In this document: positions 46,901 through 55,964 of the stretch, piece after piece
Position numbering within the stretch: the first letter of the stretch is position 1
Layout of the letters: each line of letters begins with the position of its first letter
Assembly: GCF_001632805.1 (NCBI RefSeq)
Contig: NZ_CP007220.1
Span: 3,348,001-3,412,000 of the forward strand
Reading direction: 5' to 3'
Length of the DNA stretch: 64,000 bases
DNA from: Mycobacteroides chelonae CCUG 47445
GTDB lineage: Bacteria; Actinomycetota; Actinomycetes; Mycobacteriales; Mycobacteriaceae
The notes under the pieces: model-generated
Told to the model about the DNA's origin: nothing
The model's input: the letters and a program-made list of their open reading frames with translations, nothing else
Databases searched by the model: none
Program-made: the position numbers and the translations under genes

Positions 46901-47808
46901 CAGAACTCATCCAGATTCGTGGCGCCGGGCACCCGGGCAGCGATGCCGATAACCGCGACGTCGTCGTCGCGAACCTCGTGGTCATCGCCAGTTGCCGAAT
47001 CACCGTCAGCCGTCGCCCGGCTTGAGCCGTGATCGAGTTCCGAGCACCACTGACGCACGTTCTCCAGCACCGCATCTCGCTCGGCAGCGAGGTAGAAGTG
47101 CCCGCCGGGAAATGTTGCCGACCGGTAGCCACCGCGGGTCACGTGCGCCCAAAGATCCATGTCAGCGGGATCGATAGCCTCGTCCTTGCCCCAGAGTGCG
47201 AGGATCGGTGCATCCACGGGTGGCTCCGGGTCAGTTCGATATTGTTCGACCAGCCGGAAGTCGGCCCGCATGCCGGAGATGACCAGATCCCGTAACGCCG
47301 CTACGTCGAATGCGCTGTCCTGCCCCTTTGCGGCGCTCACCTCACCTGTGGCCGAACGCCCGTACGCGATAAATGCGTCATCGTCTAGATCCCGCAGTCC
47401 GCCACTGCGGACGAGATGCGGTGCCGTGTACGAGGAAACACACAGCCGGAGTTGCAGATACCTGCCAGCTGCCTCCAGCCGACGCGCGACCTCGAAGGCG
47501 ACCAGCGCACCCATGCTGTGGCCGAACAAGTACAACGGCCGATCCCCCAGAGTCAGTAACGCCTCGGCCACGCCGTCGGCAAGCGCGCCCAGGCTCGAGG
47601 GGAGCTGTTCAGAAATCCGGTCCTCGCGACCGGGGTATTGCACGATATGCACCGAGAAATCCGGGTTGATCAACCAGGAGCGGTAGAACGAGGCTCCACC
47701 ACCAGCATGCGGGAAGACCACCAACGCCGGATGCCCGTCGGGGTCAAGAGCTCCACCCCGTAACCATGTCCGTTGGAGCTGCTCCGCCGATGTCGAAGAG
47801 TGCTGCAT
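43996..47808 (-). CDS. PKS with N-terminal type II thioesterase: TE, KS, AT, ACP
   Basis: The 1270-residue protein starts with a GrsT/LgrE-like type II thioesterase (1-260, Ser98 in LFGHSMG and His237 in PGGHFYL), normally a stand-alone editing enzyme. A ketosynthase follows (about 282-705, Cys454 in an atypical GTGCSTS context, His590, His631), then an acyltransferase (about 805-1120, Ser903 in GHSIGE, NRGFHS specificity region suggesting malonyl-CoA) and an ACP (FFDLGGDSL near 1220). No reductive domains are present, so the unit added should keep its beta-keto group. It starts 8 bp after the first NRPS stop and overlaps the next gene by 4 nt. Confidence 0.9.
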   Translation of the reverse strand: MQHSSTSAEQLQRTWLRGGALDPDGHPALVVFPHAGGGASFYRSWLINPDFSVHIVQYPGREDRISEQLPSSLGALADGVAEALLTLGDRPLYLFGHSMGALVAFEVARRLEAAGRYLQLRLCVSSYTAPHLVRSGGLRDLDDDAFIAYGRSATGEVSAAKGQDSAFDVAALRDLVISGMRADFRLVEQYRTDPEPPVDAPILALWGKDEAIDPADMDLWAHVTRGGYRSATFPGGHFYLAAERDAVLENVRQWCSELDHGSSRATADGDSATGDDHEVRDDDVAVIGIAARVPGATNLDEFWANLCAGEESLTHFTDEELLSAGVSPEELGDPRLVRVRPILADVADFDPKFFAYAPSEARSIDPQQRLFLECAWEAVESSGYDLQRYDGSVGVFGGSAGSTYYRANLSTDYGNLNGTEYLQTALATENDFLAPRVSYKLNLRGPSISLGTGCSTSLVAIHLAVQSVLSGESDMALAGGASITFPQTAGYVATESGAISTSGRCRAFDASADGTLVGDGVGVILLKRASSAVADGDSILGIIRGTAVNNDGGNKAGFAAPSVSGQVEVITEALAVAEVPAETVDYVETHGTGTLLGDPIEIAALDNAFRQAGDTRTEACRLGTLKPNIGHTGPASGVLALIKVILALQHRMYPPAVNFTAPNPQIEFSKSPFYVGTRLRRWNAPDGKPRRAGVSSYSMGGTNAHAVLQEAPVSQAPTAVQDGPHLLVLSARTAPALEAARKNLARHLEQHPEQDLAAVAATLRIGRRAFKHRFTAVCADSTEARQVLESAGYAPSRAGIASDKPRPVVLLFPGQGSQFSGMGAQLYATSPVYRRHIDECAIRFEPLIGVDLRTMLCGEGDEATDAALMQTRLTQPALFTVGYALTQLLGEWGVQPVAMLGHSIGELVAACVAGVFTLDEAVQLAALRGELIQQCESGAMAAVGASLDAVTAMLPVGVSVAAVNGPEQVVVAGSAEGIEALVQEAASTGVRCTRLPVNRGFHSALVDPAVGSFSAAVARLRLQPPQVPFMSNVTGTWITGAQATDPEYWGRQLRETVQFASGLAVLCAEYPDAVLVEAGPGHTLRGIVAANTQEPEVVSMLGDRTGDSATVAIAAAGRLWAAGAELVWQHFGAPQPRVPLPTYPFERERLWMIPPKPVASRPARQAPAAPAKQVSTVTETAPQADVSPTVAVEQIWCEALGVASVEPDDNFFDLGGDSLIAARIVTAIGERCGIKVSVAELWDQGATLADLVDLVQRRCGSNTNVGEQRQ

Positions 47809-47816
47809 GACTTGAT

Positions 47817-50800
47817 CTACCGCCTTTGTCGTTGCTGTGATAGGCGCTGCACGCGGGCATCTCGCCCACGCTCAGCTCGACTGCGCGCAGCGACGAGACC
47901 GCCGCTACCGCTTACTTCAGATTTGGCGCCCTGATCGCGCGCGCCGTTCAGATACGTGGCGAGCTCCGCGACGGTCGGGTGTGCGTACAGGTCGAGCAGC
48001 GATACCGAAAGCCCAAGCTGCTCCGAAAGCCTGGCTTGAACGCGAGCCAGTAACAGCGAATGACCGCCGATGTCGAAGAAGTTGTCGTCAACGCCGATAC
48101 GGGGAACCTTGAGCACCGCGAGCCACAAGTCAACCAGCACACGTTCCATCGCGTACCGCGGCTCGAGGTAGGGAACGATCGCGGCACTCACTTCGACGGG
48201 AATTCGTTGCACCGCAGCGCGATCGATCTTCCCTGACGGCAGTTGCGGCAGCGCGTCGAGAATGGTTCCGGCCGGGGGTATTAGGTGCTCCGGCAGCCGC
48301 GCACGTAACCAGTCACGCAGCTGCAGCCAGGTCAGCGCGGGGTCCTCGCAGGCACAGTACGCAACCAATCGATCGCCTTGCGCCATGACTGCCGCGCGAC
48401 GGATGGCCGGGTGTGCGGTGAGCGCGTTCTCGATCTCTTCCGGCGCGATCCTGCGGCCCCGGATCTTCAACTGATTGTCCACTCGCCCAAGGAACTCGAT
48501 GGTGCCGTTAGGCAGGAAACGTGCCCTGTCCCCGGTGCGATAGATGCGAGCGCCGGGTGCGCCCGATACCGGATCGGCGACAAACCGCTCGGCGGTGCGG
48601 GCCGGGTCTTCCACATATCCGCGCGCGAGCTGCACCCCCCCGATGTACAGCTCTCCGGATACACCCGGCGGAACCGGCCGGAGAAATCTATCGAGGATGA
48701 AGGCCTGGTTGTTGGCAATCGGCGTACCGATGGTCACACCGTGCCTGGATGAGCCGGCCCGGTAGACCTCGTATGTGCACGCCACAGTCGCCTCGGTGGG
48801 CCCGTACCCGTGATACATGGGAATCTCACAGCGAGTTAGGAACCGCTCGAGAAGCTCTGGGCTCAGCGCCTCTCCACCCGTCCACACCGAAGCCAGCGAG
48901 CGAGTCGCCTCGGTGAACTCGGGCCGGTCCAGCATCGGGTCAAGTAGCGACGGCACCAGGTCGATGAACGTGACACCGGTGCGTGCGATCAGTTCGAGCA
49001 AGTATGCCGGATCTGACTCGGCTCCCACCTTGGGCAGAACCACCGCCGCACCGCAGACGAGCGGGAGGAAGATCTCGTTGATTCCCATGTCGAACCCGAG
49101 CGACGACTTGTGCAGGGCAGCGTCGTCGACCCCGAATCCGAGGACATCGGCTTGCCACAGCAGTCGGTTGCAAATTCCGGCATGAGTCACCATCACCCCC
49201 TTCGGAGTGCCGGTGGAACCGGACGTGAAGACGACATAGGCGAGCTCGGCCATCTGGACGCCCGGCGCTGGATCGTTGTGGTGAGTTGCGTCCCATGGTT
49301 TCTCGTCGAGATTCAGCACTGGTATCTCGAGGCTTGGCAGTCGCGTCGCAGGATCGCCATGGGTAAGCACCGCCGCGAGGCGAGCGTTTGTACACACCTC
49401 CGCTATCCGGCTCGCCGGCCAAGCAGGCTCCAACGGGACGAACGCGGCACCGGCCTTCAACACGGCCAGTAGCGCCACCACGAGGTCCGCCGACCGGTCC
49501 ATGTTGATTCCGACAAGGCTTCCACTACCGATTCCGAGCGAGCGAATCGACGAGACCAACTGCCCGGCAAGCACATCCAGTTCACCGTAACTAAGCTGAC
49601 CATCCTCGGTGACGACGGCGATGGCATTCGGGTTCTGTTGCGCCTGTCGCTCAAACAATGTGTGTAGCGGGATATCGACGAGGTGCCGGGTGTCCCCGGT
49701 GGCATTCCAGTCGCAGAGGATGTGCTGTCGTTGCTGGTCGGTGAGCAAAGGCAGATCACGCACGCTGCACTCCGGATTCACCACCCCATGGGCCAACACT
49801 GTGGCGAGGTGCTCCAGGACTTGCTGTATGAATTCCGGTGCGTATTTGTCGGTTCGGAAAGTAGCGGCCAACGCCGCTCCGTCGACCAGGTCAATGGCGA
49901 GGTCAAACATCGGTGCCGGGTTGGGCAATCCGAGGTCGGTCGTCGTCGTTCCGGCCAAACTCAACTCACTCGTAACCGGCCGAGTTGCCGCGAACATAAC
50001 CTCGAACAGTGGTGAGCGGCCCGTTGTGCGTTGCGGCGCCACTCTTTCGATGACTGTCTCAAAAGGAATGTCACGGTTGTCGTAAGCTTCGAAAAAGGCT
50101 GATCGAGCGCGACCCAGCAAGTCCAGGAAGGTCGTCTGACCATCGACGTTCAGCCGTAGTGCAAGGGTGTTCGTGAAATTGCCCCACACGCCTTCGACTT
50201 CGGACGCATCACGGACCAGCGCCGGAATCCCAATCACCAAATCCGTTGCCTCTGTGTATCGATGCAGGACCGTAGCCAACCCTGCAAGTACAATCGTGTA
50301 GGGCGTGGCCTTGTGAATTCGCGCTAGATCTCGCAGGCCCGCAACGGTGCTGTCTGGCAGCGCATGCCGGTATCGCCCGCTGGCCGTAGCGTGCGACTCC
50401 GGAGACTGAGTCGTCGCCGGAAAGCCTACGGTGGGCGGTAGCGGGGTGAGTCGGTCAACCCAATATTTCAGCTGGTTGTCGAGATGACCATGCTGCAGTC
50501 GTTGTTGCTCCCACACCGCATAGTCTGCGTATTCGAGGCCCGGAGCCGCTGGCGCAGCGCCAGTCTGGCCAGTCTCGAAGGCGTATTGCGCAGATAAGTC
50601 AGCGAACAACAAATCCCAGGTGATCTCGTCCGCCGCGATGTGATGCAGTACCAGAATCAGAACATGCACATGCGCTGAGACACGCAAAAGCTCGACGCGC
50701 AGCGGAGGGTCTGAGGCGAGATCGAAAGGGCGGTCAGCGATCTCCCGCGCGAGAGCCGCGATCGCGTCCTCCAGCATCGCCGACGCCTTGTCATCGATGT

Positions 50801-51185
50801 CAACGACTGAGAGCGCGATATCCCCGGTCTGCTCGATCAGCTGTATCAGCTCACCGTCGGGGCCATGGGTGTAGCGAGTCCGCAGAATCGCGTGCCGACC
50901 GAACAATCGGATCACACTCGTGCGCAACGAATCAAGATCGAGTGGACCATCAATCCGTAGGCCGACCAGCATGTTATATGCCGTGCCCTCCGGAAAAAGG
51001 GCTTGTGCGAACCACATCCGACGCTGTGTCGAAGACAACGGAACCACTGCCGTGCGCGATCGCGCCTGAATGTTCGTGCTCCGGGCACTCGAGGACGCAT
51101 CCGTGAGCCCACGTTCGGTCAGCACTGCCCGCAACAACCGCAAACGCTCTGCCGAGGTCGAATTGCCTGCTCGGGACGACGACAT
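47817..51185 (-). CDS. First NRPS of the cluster: C-A-PCP
   Basis: The 1122-residue NRPS is first in transcription order. The condensation domain (about 45-480) has the active motif HHIAADE (181-187). The adenylation domain (about 505-995) has FTSGSTGTPKG, GYGPTEA, YRTGDRAR and Lys986. Reading the ten specificity positions by eye against GrsA PheA gives D M N D W G G V A K; the leading Asp implies an alpha-amino acid, but I know no matching substrate. The PCP serine is 1043 (FFDIGGHSL). A basic Arg/Gln-rich tail follows. Because it leads the operon, its C domain may be a starter domain that N-acylates the first residue. ATG at 51185 has GGGGAGG upstream. Confidence 0.9.
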   Translation of the reverse strand: MSSSRAGNSTSAERLRLLRAVLTERGLTDASSSARSTNIQARSRTAVVPLSSTQRRMWFAQALFPEGTAYNMLVGLRIDGPLDLDSLRTSVIRLFGRHAILRTRYTHGPDGELIQLIEQTGDIALSVVDIDDKASAMLEDAIAALAREIADRPFDLASDPPLRVELLRVSAHVHVLILVLHHIAADEITWDLLFADLSAQYAFETGQTGAAPAAPGLEYADYAVWEQQRLQHGHLDNQLKYWVDRLTPLPPTVGFPATTQSPESHATASGRYRHALPDSTVAGLRDLARIHKATPYTIVLAGLATVLHRYTEATDLVIGIPALVRDASEVEGVWGNFTNTLALRLNVDGQTTFLDLLGRARSAFFEAYDNRDIPFETVIERVAPQRTTGRSPLFEVMFAATRPVTSELSLAGTTTTDLGLPNPAPMFDLAIDLVDGAALAATFRTDKYAPEFIQQVLEHLATVLAHGVVNPECSVRDLPLLTDQQRQHILCDWNATGDTRHLVDIPLHTLFERQAQQNPNAIAVVTEDGQLSYGELDVLAGQLVSSIRSLGIGSGSLVGINMDRSADLVVALLAVLKAGAAFVPLEPAWPASRIAEVCTNARLAAVLTHGDPATRLPSLEIPVLNLDEKPWDATHHNDPAPGVQMAELAYVVFTSGSTGTPKGVMVTHAGICNRLLWQADVLGFGVDDAALHKSSLGFDMGINEIFLPLVCGAAVVLPKVGAESDPAYLLELIARTGVTFIDLVPSLLDPMLDRPEFTEATRSLASVWTGGEALSPELLERFLTRCEIPMYHGYGPTEATVACTYEVYRAGSSRHGVTIGTPIANNQAFILDRFLRPVPPGVSGELYIGGVQLARGYVEDPARTAERFVADPVSGAPGARIYRTGDRARFLPNGTIEFLGRVDNQLKIRGRRIAPEEIENALTAHPAIRRAAVMAQGDRLVAYCACEDPALTWLQLRDWLRARLPEHLIPPAGTILDALPQLPSGKIDRAAVQRIPVEVSAAIVPYLEPRYAMERVLVDLWLAVLKVPRIGVDDNFFDIGGHSLLLARVQARLSEQLGLSVSLLDLYAHPTVAELATYLNGARDQGAKSEVSGSGGLVAARSRAERGRDARVQRLSQQRQRR

Positions 51186-51331
51186 TCGTATGCCTCCCCT
51201 GTCCACTAAAGCCGCATAATCACAGCGGTTTTTGCATCTTCGGGTTCGCACAGCATTGGACGCAGAGCCGAAAATGCTTCGGAGCGAATAGAATTCACCC
51301 ATACACCGCAGATAGATTAGCCCATCTTTAC

Positions 51332-51350
51332 TTTGGCTAGGCTAGCCTAT
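51332..51350. promoter_or_regulatory. IdeR-like iron box 1
   Basis: TTTGGCTAGGCTAGCCTAT matches 15 of 19 positions of the mycobacterial IdeR consensus TTAGGTTAGGCTAACCTAA. It lies midway between the divergent NRPS operon and irtA, so iron-loaded IdeR could repress both directions. Confidence 0.75.
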
Positions 51351-51359
51351 ATCAATTCG

Positions 51360-51378
51360 TTTGGTTAGGGTGAGCTAA
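51360..51378. promoter_or_regulatory. IdeR-like iron box 2
   Basis: TTTGGTTAGGGTGAGCTAA matches 15 of 19 positions of the IdeR consensus and begins 28 bp after box 1. It ends 2 bp before the first in-frame GTG of irtA, favouring the later ATG at 51420 as the translation start. Confidence 0.65.
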
Positions 51379-51419
51379 GTGTGTCACGCATGCGAGCAGC
51401 ACGAAAGAGGATGCAAAAC

Positions 51420-54023
51420 ATGGGTAGAGGTTTCCAGGGTGCGGTGCTGCGCGGGCTTGGGGCGCGTGATCACGTAGCCACTGTGGTCGATATCAGTCAG
51501 GTTGCACCGAATTGTGTGCGGCTGACGATGTCGGCGCCCACTCTTTTCGAGGACCTGCTACACACGCCGGCCGAATGGCTGCGGTTCTGGTTCCCTGATC
51601 CCGAGGGTGGCGCCACTGAGCATCAGCGGGCGTACACGATCGTCTCCACGGATGCCGAGGTCGGCGAGTTCGCGATCGATGTGGTGATCCACGAGCCCGC
51701 CGGGCCCGCCTGCCGGTGGGCGGGGGCGGCCCAGCCCGGAATGACCATTCCGGTAGTGGCTTTCGGCTCAGCACGTTTTGAGGTTCCCGAGGATCTTCCG
51801 GCCGGATTCCTGCTGATCGGCGATTCGGCGTCTATCCCGGCGATCAACTCCATCCTGGCCGCGCTGCCCGCCGATGTGGATGTCGAGGTCTATCTGGAAC
51901 GCCACAGCCCCGACGATGAGCTCATCCCGCTGACCGAGCATCCCCGGCGGGTTCTGCACTGGGTGGACCGCGTCGATGAAACCTCACTGGCGGGCGCGAT
52001 CGAGGCCCGTGACTGGTCCAACTGGTACGCCTGGGCCGGCTCGGAGGGGGGCTCGCTCAAACATCTGCGCAAGCGCCTCAAAGAACAATTCGGATTCCCC
52101 AAAGCCGACGTACATGCCGCCTCCTACTGGACCTTCGGCCGCGCCATGGGCAGCCGCCGCGGAGACACCCAGGCTCCGCCGACTTTGGACGCCAAGACCT
52201 CCAGCTTGGCCACTCCCTCCGCACCAAAAACACTGGCCGACAACCCCATACCGGTATCCGGTAGCGCGATCCCCCGGGGTCGCTGGCGTTCGCAGGCGGC
52301 GAAGGAGTTGTTGGCGCCGGTCAAGAAGCAGATGATCGCCGGTGGTGTGCTGCAAGCGATCATCACCATGGTCGAGCTGGCACCGTTCGTGGTGCTCGTC
52401 GAGCTCACCCGCCAGCTGCTGGCCGGAGCCGACCAATCCCGGCTATGGCACACCGGATTCATCTTCCTGACACTGCTGGTACTCGGCGCCGCGCTCGGCA
52501 TGGCTCTCACACTGTGGCTGCACGTTGTTGACATCCGATTCAGTACAAGCATCCAGCGCCAGTTGTTGGACAAGCTTTCTCGGGTTCCGTTGGGGTGGTT
52601 CACGCAACGCGGTTCGGGATCGGTCAAGAAGCTGATTCAGGACGACACCCTGTCGCTGCACTATCTGATCACTCACGCGATCCCCGATGCGGTGGCCGCC
52701 GTCGTGGGGCCGGTGGCGGTGCTGATCTACCTCTTCGTCGTCGACTGGCGCCTGACCCTGTTGCTACTGGTGCCCATTCTGATCTACATCGTCACGGCCG
52801 CTGTGCTGATATTCCAGAGCGGCCCGAAGATGATCGAGGCCTCGCGCTGGAGCGAACGGATGAGCGGAGAATCGGCCGCCTATCTTGAAGGCCAGCCGGT
52901 GATCCGCATTTTCGGCGGAGCCTCAGCGTCCTCGTTCAAACGCAAGCTCGACCTGCATCTCACCTTTCTCAACGAATGGCAGTGGCCGTTCATTGGCAGG
53001 AAGACCTTTATGGATCTTGTTACCCGGCCGACGACGTTCCTGTGGTTGATCGCCGGGGCCGGAACGCTGTTGGTCGTCGCGGGGGCCATGGAGCCCACGA
53101 CCCTGCTGCCATTCCTGGTGCTCGGCACCACGTTCGGCACCCGCCTACTGGGAATCGCGTACGGACTGAACGATGTTCGCGGTGGTCTAGGGGCCACACG
53201 CCGTATCGCCGTCGCCCTCGAGGAAACCGAACTCAGCATCACCGAAGCAAAAGCAGCGGCCGATAGTGGCTCATCTGTGTCGTTTGATGCGGTGACGTTT
53301 GGGTATCGGCCGGGGGTGCCGGTTATTCATGGTGTGGATCTGAGGTTGCGGCCGGGAACTGTGACGGCGCTGGTGGGTCCGTCCGGCTCGGGTAAATCGA
53401 CGCTGGCTTCCCTGCTAGCACGTTTCCATGACGTCGACGGCGGCGCTATCTGCATCGATGGCACCGATATCCGCGCCCTGAGCGCCGATGAGCTCTACAC
53501 CAAAGTCGGATTCGTGTTCCAGGACGTACAACTGGTCGCCGGAACCGTCCGCGAAAACATCGCACTGGCCCGCCCCGAAGCCACCGACACCCAGATCCAC
53601 ACCGCCGCCCGCGACGCACAGATCCATGAACGAATCCTGCGGCTACCCAACGGCTATGACACCGTCCTGGACACCAACACCCAACTGTCCGGCGGCGAAA
53701 AACAACGCCTCACCATCGCCCGCGCCCTGCTGGCCGACACCCCCATCCTGATCCTGGACGAAGCCACCGCCTTCGCCGACCCCGAATCAGAATATTTGGT
53801 GCAACAAGCCCTGGGCCGGCTCGTTCACAACCGCACCGTGCTCGTCATCGCCCACCGACTACACACCATCGCCGACGCCGACCAGATCGTGGTCCTGGAC
53901 CAGGGCCACCTCGTAGAAACCGGCACCCACACGCAGCTGCTATCCAACAACGGGCGCTACCGGCGCTTGTGGGACGCACGCCTGCAAGAACCCTCGAGCG
54001 TCCTTGCCGGAGAGAACATCTGA
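51420..54023 (+). CDS. irtA: IrtA-like siderophore importer: FAD-binding SIP domain fused to ABC half-transporter
   Basis: The 867-residue protein closely follows M. tuberculosis IrtA, the inner-membrane importer and reductase of carboxymycobactin. The N-terminal siderophore-interacting domain (1-260) has [24 protein letters not shown] and [10 protein letters not shown]. Six hydrophobic segments follow (about 300-600), then a nucleotide-binding domain with [19 protein letters not shown] and [15 protein letters not shown] at 51420 is preferred because AGAGG precedes it and because MGRGFQG matches family starts; GTG at 51381 abuts an iron box. The stop overlaps irtB as TGATG. Codon use changes visibly inside the gene near 53,270 and again near 53,480. 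Confidence 0.93.
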   Translation: MGRGFQGAVLRGLGARDHVATVVDISQVAPNCVRLTMSAPTLFEDLLHTPAEWLRFWFPDPEGGATEHQRAYTIVSTDAEVGEFAIDVVIHEPAGPACRWAGAAQPGMTIPVVAFGSARFEVPEDLPAGFLLIGDSASIPAINSILAALPADVDVEVYLERHSPDDELIPLTEHPRRVLHWVDRVDETSLAGAIEARDWSNWYAWAGSEGGSLKHLRKRLKEQFGFPKADVHAASYWTFGRAMGSRRGDTQAPPTLDAKTSSLATPSAPKTLADNPIPVSGSAIPRGRWRSQAAKELLAPVKKQMIAGGVLQAIITMVELAPFVVLVELTRQLLAGADQSRLWHTGFIFLTLLVLGAALGMALTLWLHVVDIRFSTSIQRQLLDKLSRVPLGWFTQRGSGSVKKLIQDDTLSLHYLITHAIPDAVAAVVGPVAVLIYLFVVDWRLTLLLLVPILIYIVTAAVLIFQSGPKMIEASRWSERMSGESAAYLEGQPVIRIFGGASASSFKRKLDLHLTFLNEWQWPFIGRKTFMDLVTRPTTFLWLIAGAGTLLVVAGAMEPTTLLPFLVLGTTFGTRLLGIAYGLNDVRGGLGATRRIAVALEETELSITEAKAAADSGSSVSFDAVTFGYRPGVPVIHGVDLRLRPGTVTALVGPSGSGKSTLASLLARFHDVDGGAICIDGTDIRALSADELYTKVGFVFQDVQLVAGTVRENIALARPEATDTQIHTAARDAQIHERILRLPNGYDTVLDTNTQLSGGEKQRLTIARALLADTPILILDEATAFADPESEYLVQQALGRLVHNRTVLVIAHRLHTIADADQIVVLDQGHLVETGTHTQLLSNNGRYRRLWDARLQEPSSVLAGENI

Positions 54024-55771
54024 TGCTGACCCACCTGATCCGCCTCATCCCACCCGCACACCGCAACTCCCTCTACACCTACAGCGCACTCTCAGTGCTA
54101 TCCGTAGTACTTCGCGCCGCGGGCTGTCTGCTGCTCGTGCCGCTGCTCGGCGCCCTGTTCAGCACCACCCCCACCGACGCACTGCCCTGGCTCGCCGTGC
54201 TCACCGCGGTCACCGTCGGCGGCTGGATCGTGGACACCGCGCTGGCCCGCATCGGCTACCGCATCGGATTCGCCCTGCTCAACGACTCACAACACCAAGT
54301 CGCCGACCGGCTCACCCACATCCCACTGAGCTGGTTCACCGCCGAACGCACCGCCATGGCCCGCCAAGCCATCTCCTCCGGCGGCCCCGACCTCGTCGGA
54401 TTCATCGCCAACCTACTGACCCCACTGATCGGCGCAGCACTACTACCGGCAGCCATCACCATCGGATTGTTCTTCGTCTCATACAAACTCGGCATCGCCG
54501 CCGCCATCACCTTGCCACTCATAGTCGGCGCGCTACTGGCCAGTATCCGCATCGTGCGCACCGCCGACGAGGCAGACACCAAGGCACACAGTGCACTGAC
54601 CGAACGCATCCTGGAATTCGCACGCACCCAAGCCGCCCTACGAGCCAGCCGACGCGTGAACCCCGCCCGCAGCCAGGCCGGCGAAGCCGTCGCGACAGCA
54701 CGTGGTGCGACCATGCGGCTCTTGCTCTTTCAGATCCCCGGTCAGCTGCTGTTCAGCATCGTCAGCCAGATCACCCTCATCCTGCTCGCCGGCACCACCA
54801 CAGCCCTCGCGGTGCGCGGTGAGATCGGAGCACCCGAAGCCGTCGCACTCATGGTCATCGTGGTCCGATTCCTGGAACCATTCACCGTCCTGGCGGGCCT
54901 GGCCGGCGCCGTCGAAAACTCGCGCGCCATATTCGAGCGTCTCAACACCATCATCACCACCGACGCCGCCGATCAGCCCGGAGACGCCGTCGCATCCCCC
55001 GACACCCCCGCCCCACGCATCGAATTCCGCAACGTCACCTTCCGCTACGACAGCACCAGCGAACACGTCCTCAACGACATCAACTTCATCCTGGAACCAG
55101 GTGCCACCGCCGCCGTCATCGGGCCATCTGGATCCGGAAAGAGCACCATCCTCGCCCTCATCGCCGGGCTGCAACAACCAGAAAGCGGCCAAATCCTCAT
55201 CGACGGAACCGATGTCGCCACAATGGACACCGCCAGCCGCCGCGCCCTGGTCAGCATGGTCTTCCAGCATCCGTACCTCTTCGATGCACCCATCGGCGAC
55301 AACGTCCTAGCTGGACACCCCAACGCCACAGACCACGAAACACACCAAGCCATGACACTGGCTCGCGTCGACGAGATCATCGAACGCCTGCCCGATGCCG
55401 AACAGTCACGTGTCGGCGAAGCCGGCACCGCACTATCCGGCGGTGAACGCCAACGCGTCAGCATCGCCCGAGCACTCATCAAACCCGCCCCGGTCCTGCT
55501 CATCGACGAAGCCACCAGCGCCCTGGACACCGAAAACGAAACCGCAATCACCGACGCCATCAACAACGACCCACGCCCCCGCACCAAAATCATGATCGCC
55601 CACCGGCTCAGCGCAATCCGCAACGCCGATCACGTGCTCTTCATCGACAACGGCCACATCATCGAACAAGGCTCCATCACCGAACTCAGCTCTCTCGGAG
55701 GCCGTTTCTCAGAATTCTGGCGCCAACAAGAATCCACCACCGGATGGCGCATCACCACAAACGCCAACTAG
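54023..55771 (+). CDS. irtB: IrtB-like siderophore importer ABC half-transporter
   Basis: The 582-residue half-transporter forms the heterodimer with IrtA that brings ferri-siderophore into the cytoplasm. An N-terminal membrane domain of six segments (about 15-300) precedes a nucleotide-binding domain with [30 protein letters not shown] and IAHRLSAI. ATG at 54023 overlaps the irtA stop. Codons are unusually rich in C and A at third positions compared with the NRPS-PKS genes, pointing to a different evolutionary source. A weak hairpin (CGGCT-CGGCC-AGCCG, 55776-55790) lies just past the stop, without a T run. Confidence 0.93.
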   Translation: MLTHLIRLIPPAHRNSLYTYSALSVLSVVLRAAGCLLLVPLLGALFSTTPTDALPWLAVLTAVTVGGWIVDTALARIGYRIGFALLNDSQHQVADRLTHIPLSWFTAERTAMARQAISSGGPDLVGFIANLLTPLIGAALLPAAITIGLFFVSYKLGIAAAITLPLIVGALLASIRIVRTADEADTKAHSALTERILEFARTQAALRASRRVNPARSQAGEAVATARGATMRLLLFQIPGQLLFSIVSQITLILLAGTTTALAVRGEIGAPEAVALMVIVVRFLEPFTVLAGLAGAVENSRAIFERLNTIITTDAADQPGDAVASPDTPAPRIEFRNVTFRYDSTSEHVLNDINFILEPGATAAVIGPSGSGKSTILALIAGLQQPESGQILIDGTDVATMDTASRRALVSMVFQHPYLFDAPIGDNVLAGHPNATDHETHQAMTLARVDEIIERLPDAEQSRVGEAGTALSGGERQRVSIARALIKPAPVLLIDEATSALDTENETAITDAINNDPRPRTKIMIAHRLSAIRNADHVLFIDNGHIIEQGSITELSSLGGRFSEFWRQQESTTGWRITTNAN

Positions 55772-55889
55772 ATTCCGGCTCGGCCAGCCGAATGCAGCCT
55801 GATCGTCGCGCACCTCGACGTAATGATCACTGCTCAAACGGATTCGATTCGTCATCCCAGGCAATCCCGCAACCGGAGGTCTCGACAAA

Positions 55890-55908
55890 TTAGGTAAGCC
55901 AATGCTAA
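55890..55908. promoter_or_regulatory. IdeR-like iron box 3, upstream of the PPE gene
   Basis: TTAGGTAAGCCAATGCTAA matches 14 of 19 positions of the strict IdeR consensus, with the outer half-sites TTAGGT and CTAA intact. It lies about 130 bp before the PPE start in a 267-bp gap, giving the PPE gene its own candidate iron control. Confidence 0.6.
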
Positions 55909-55964
55909 TTTACTCGCGCTGATGCGTTGTCGGGCGAGCCTTCAAATCATGGAAAGGCTGTAAG

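Noticed and set aside
31091..55771. Assignment as the mycobactin (mbt) cluster
   Set aside because: No salicyl-AMP ligase, salicylate synthase, cyclising NRPS, MbtH-like protein or lysine N-hydroxylase is present, and the PKS/NRPS domain order differs.
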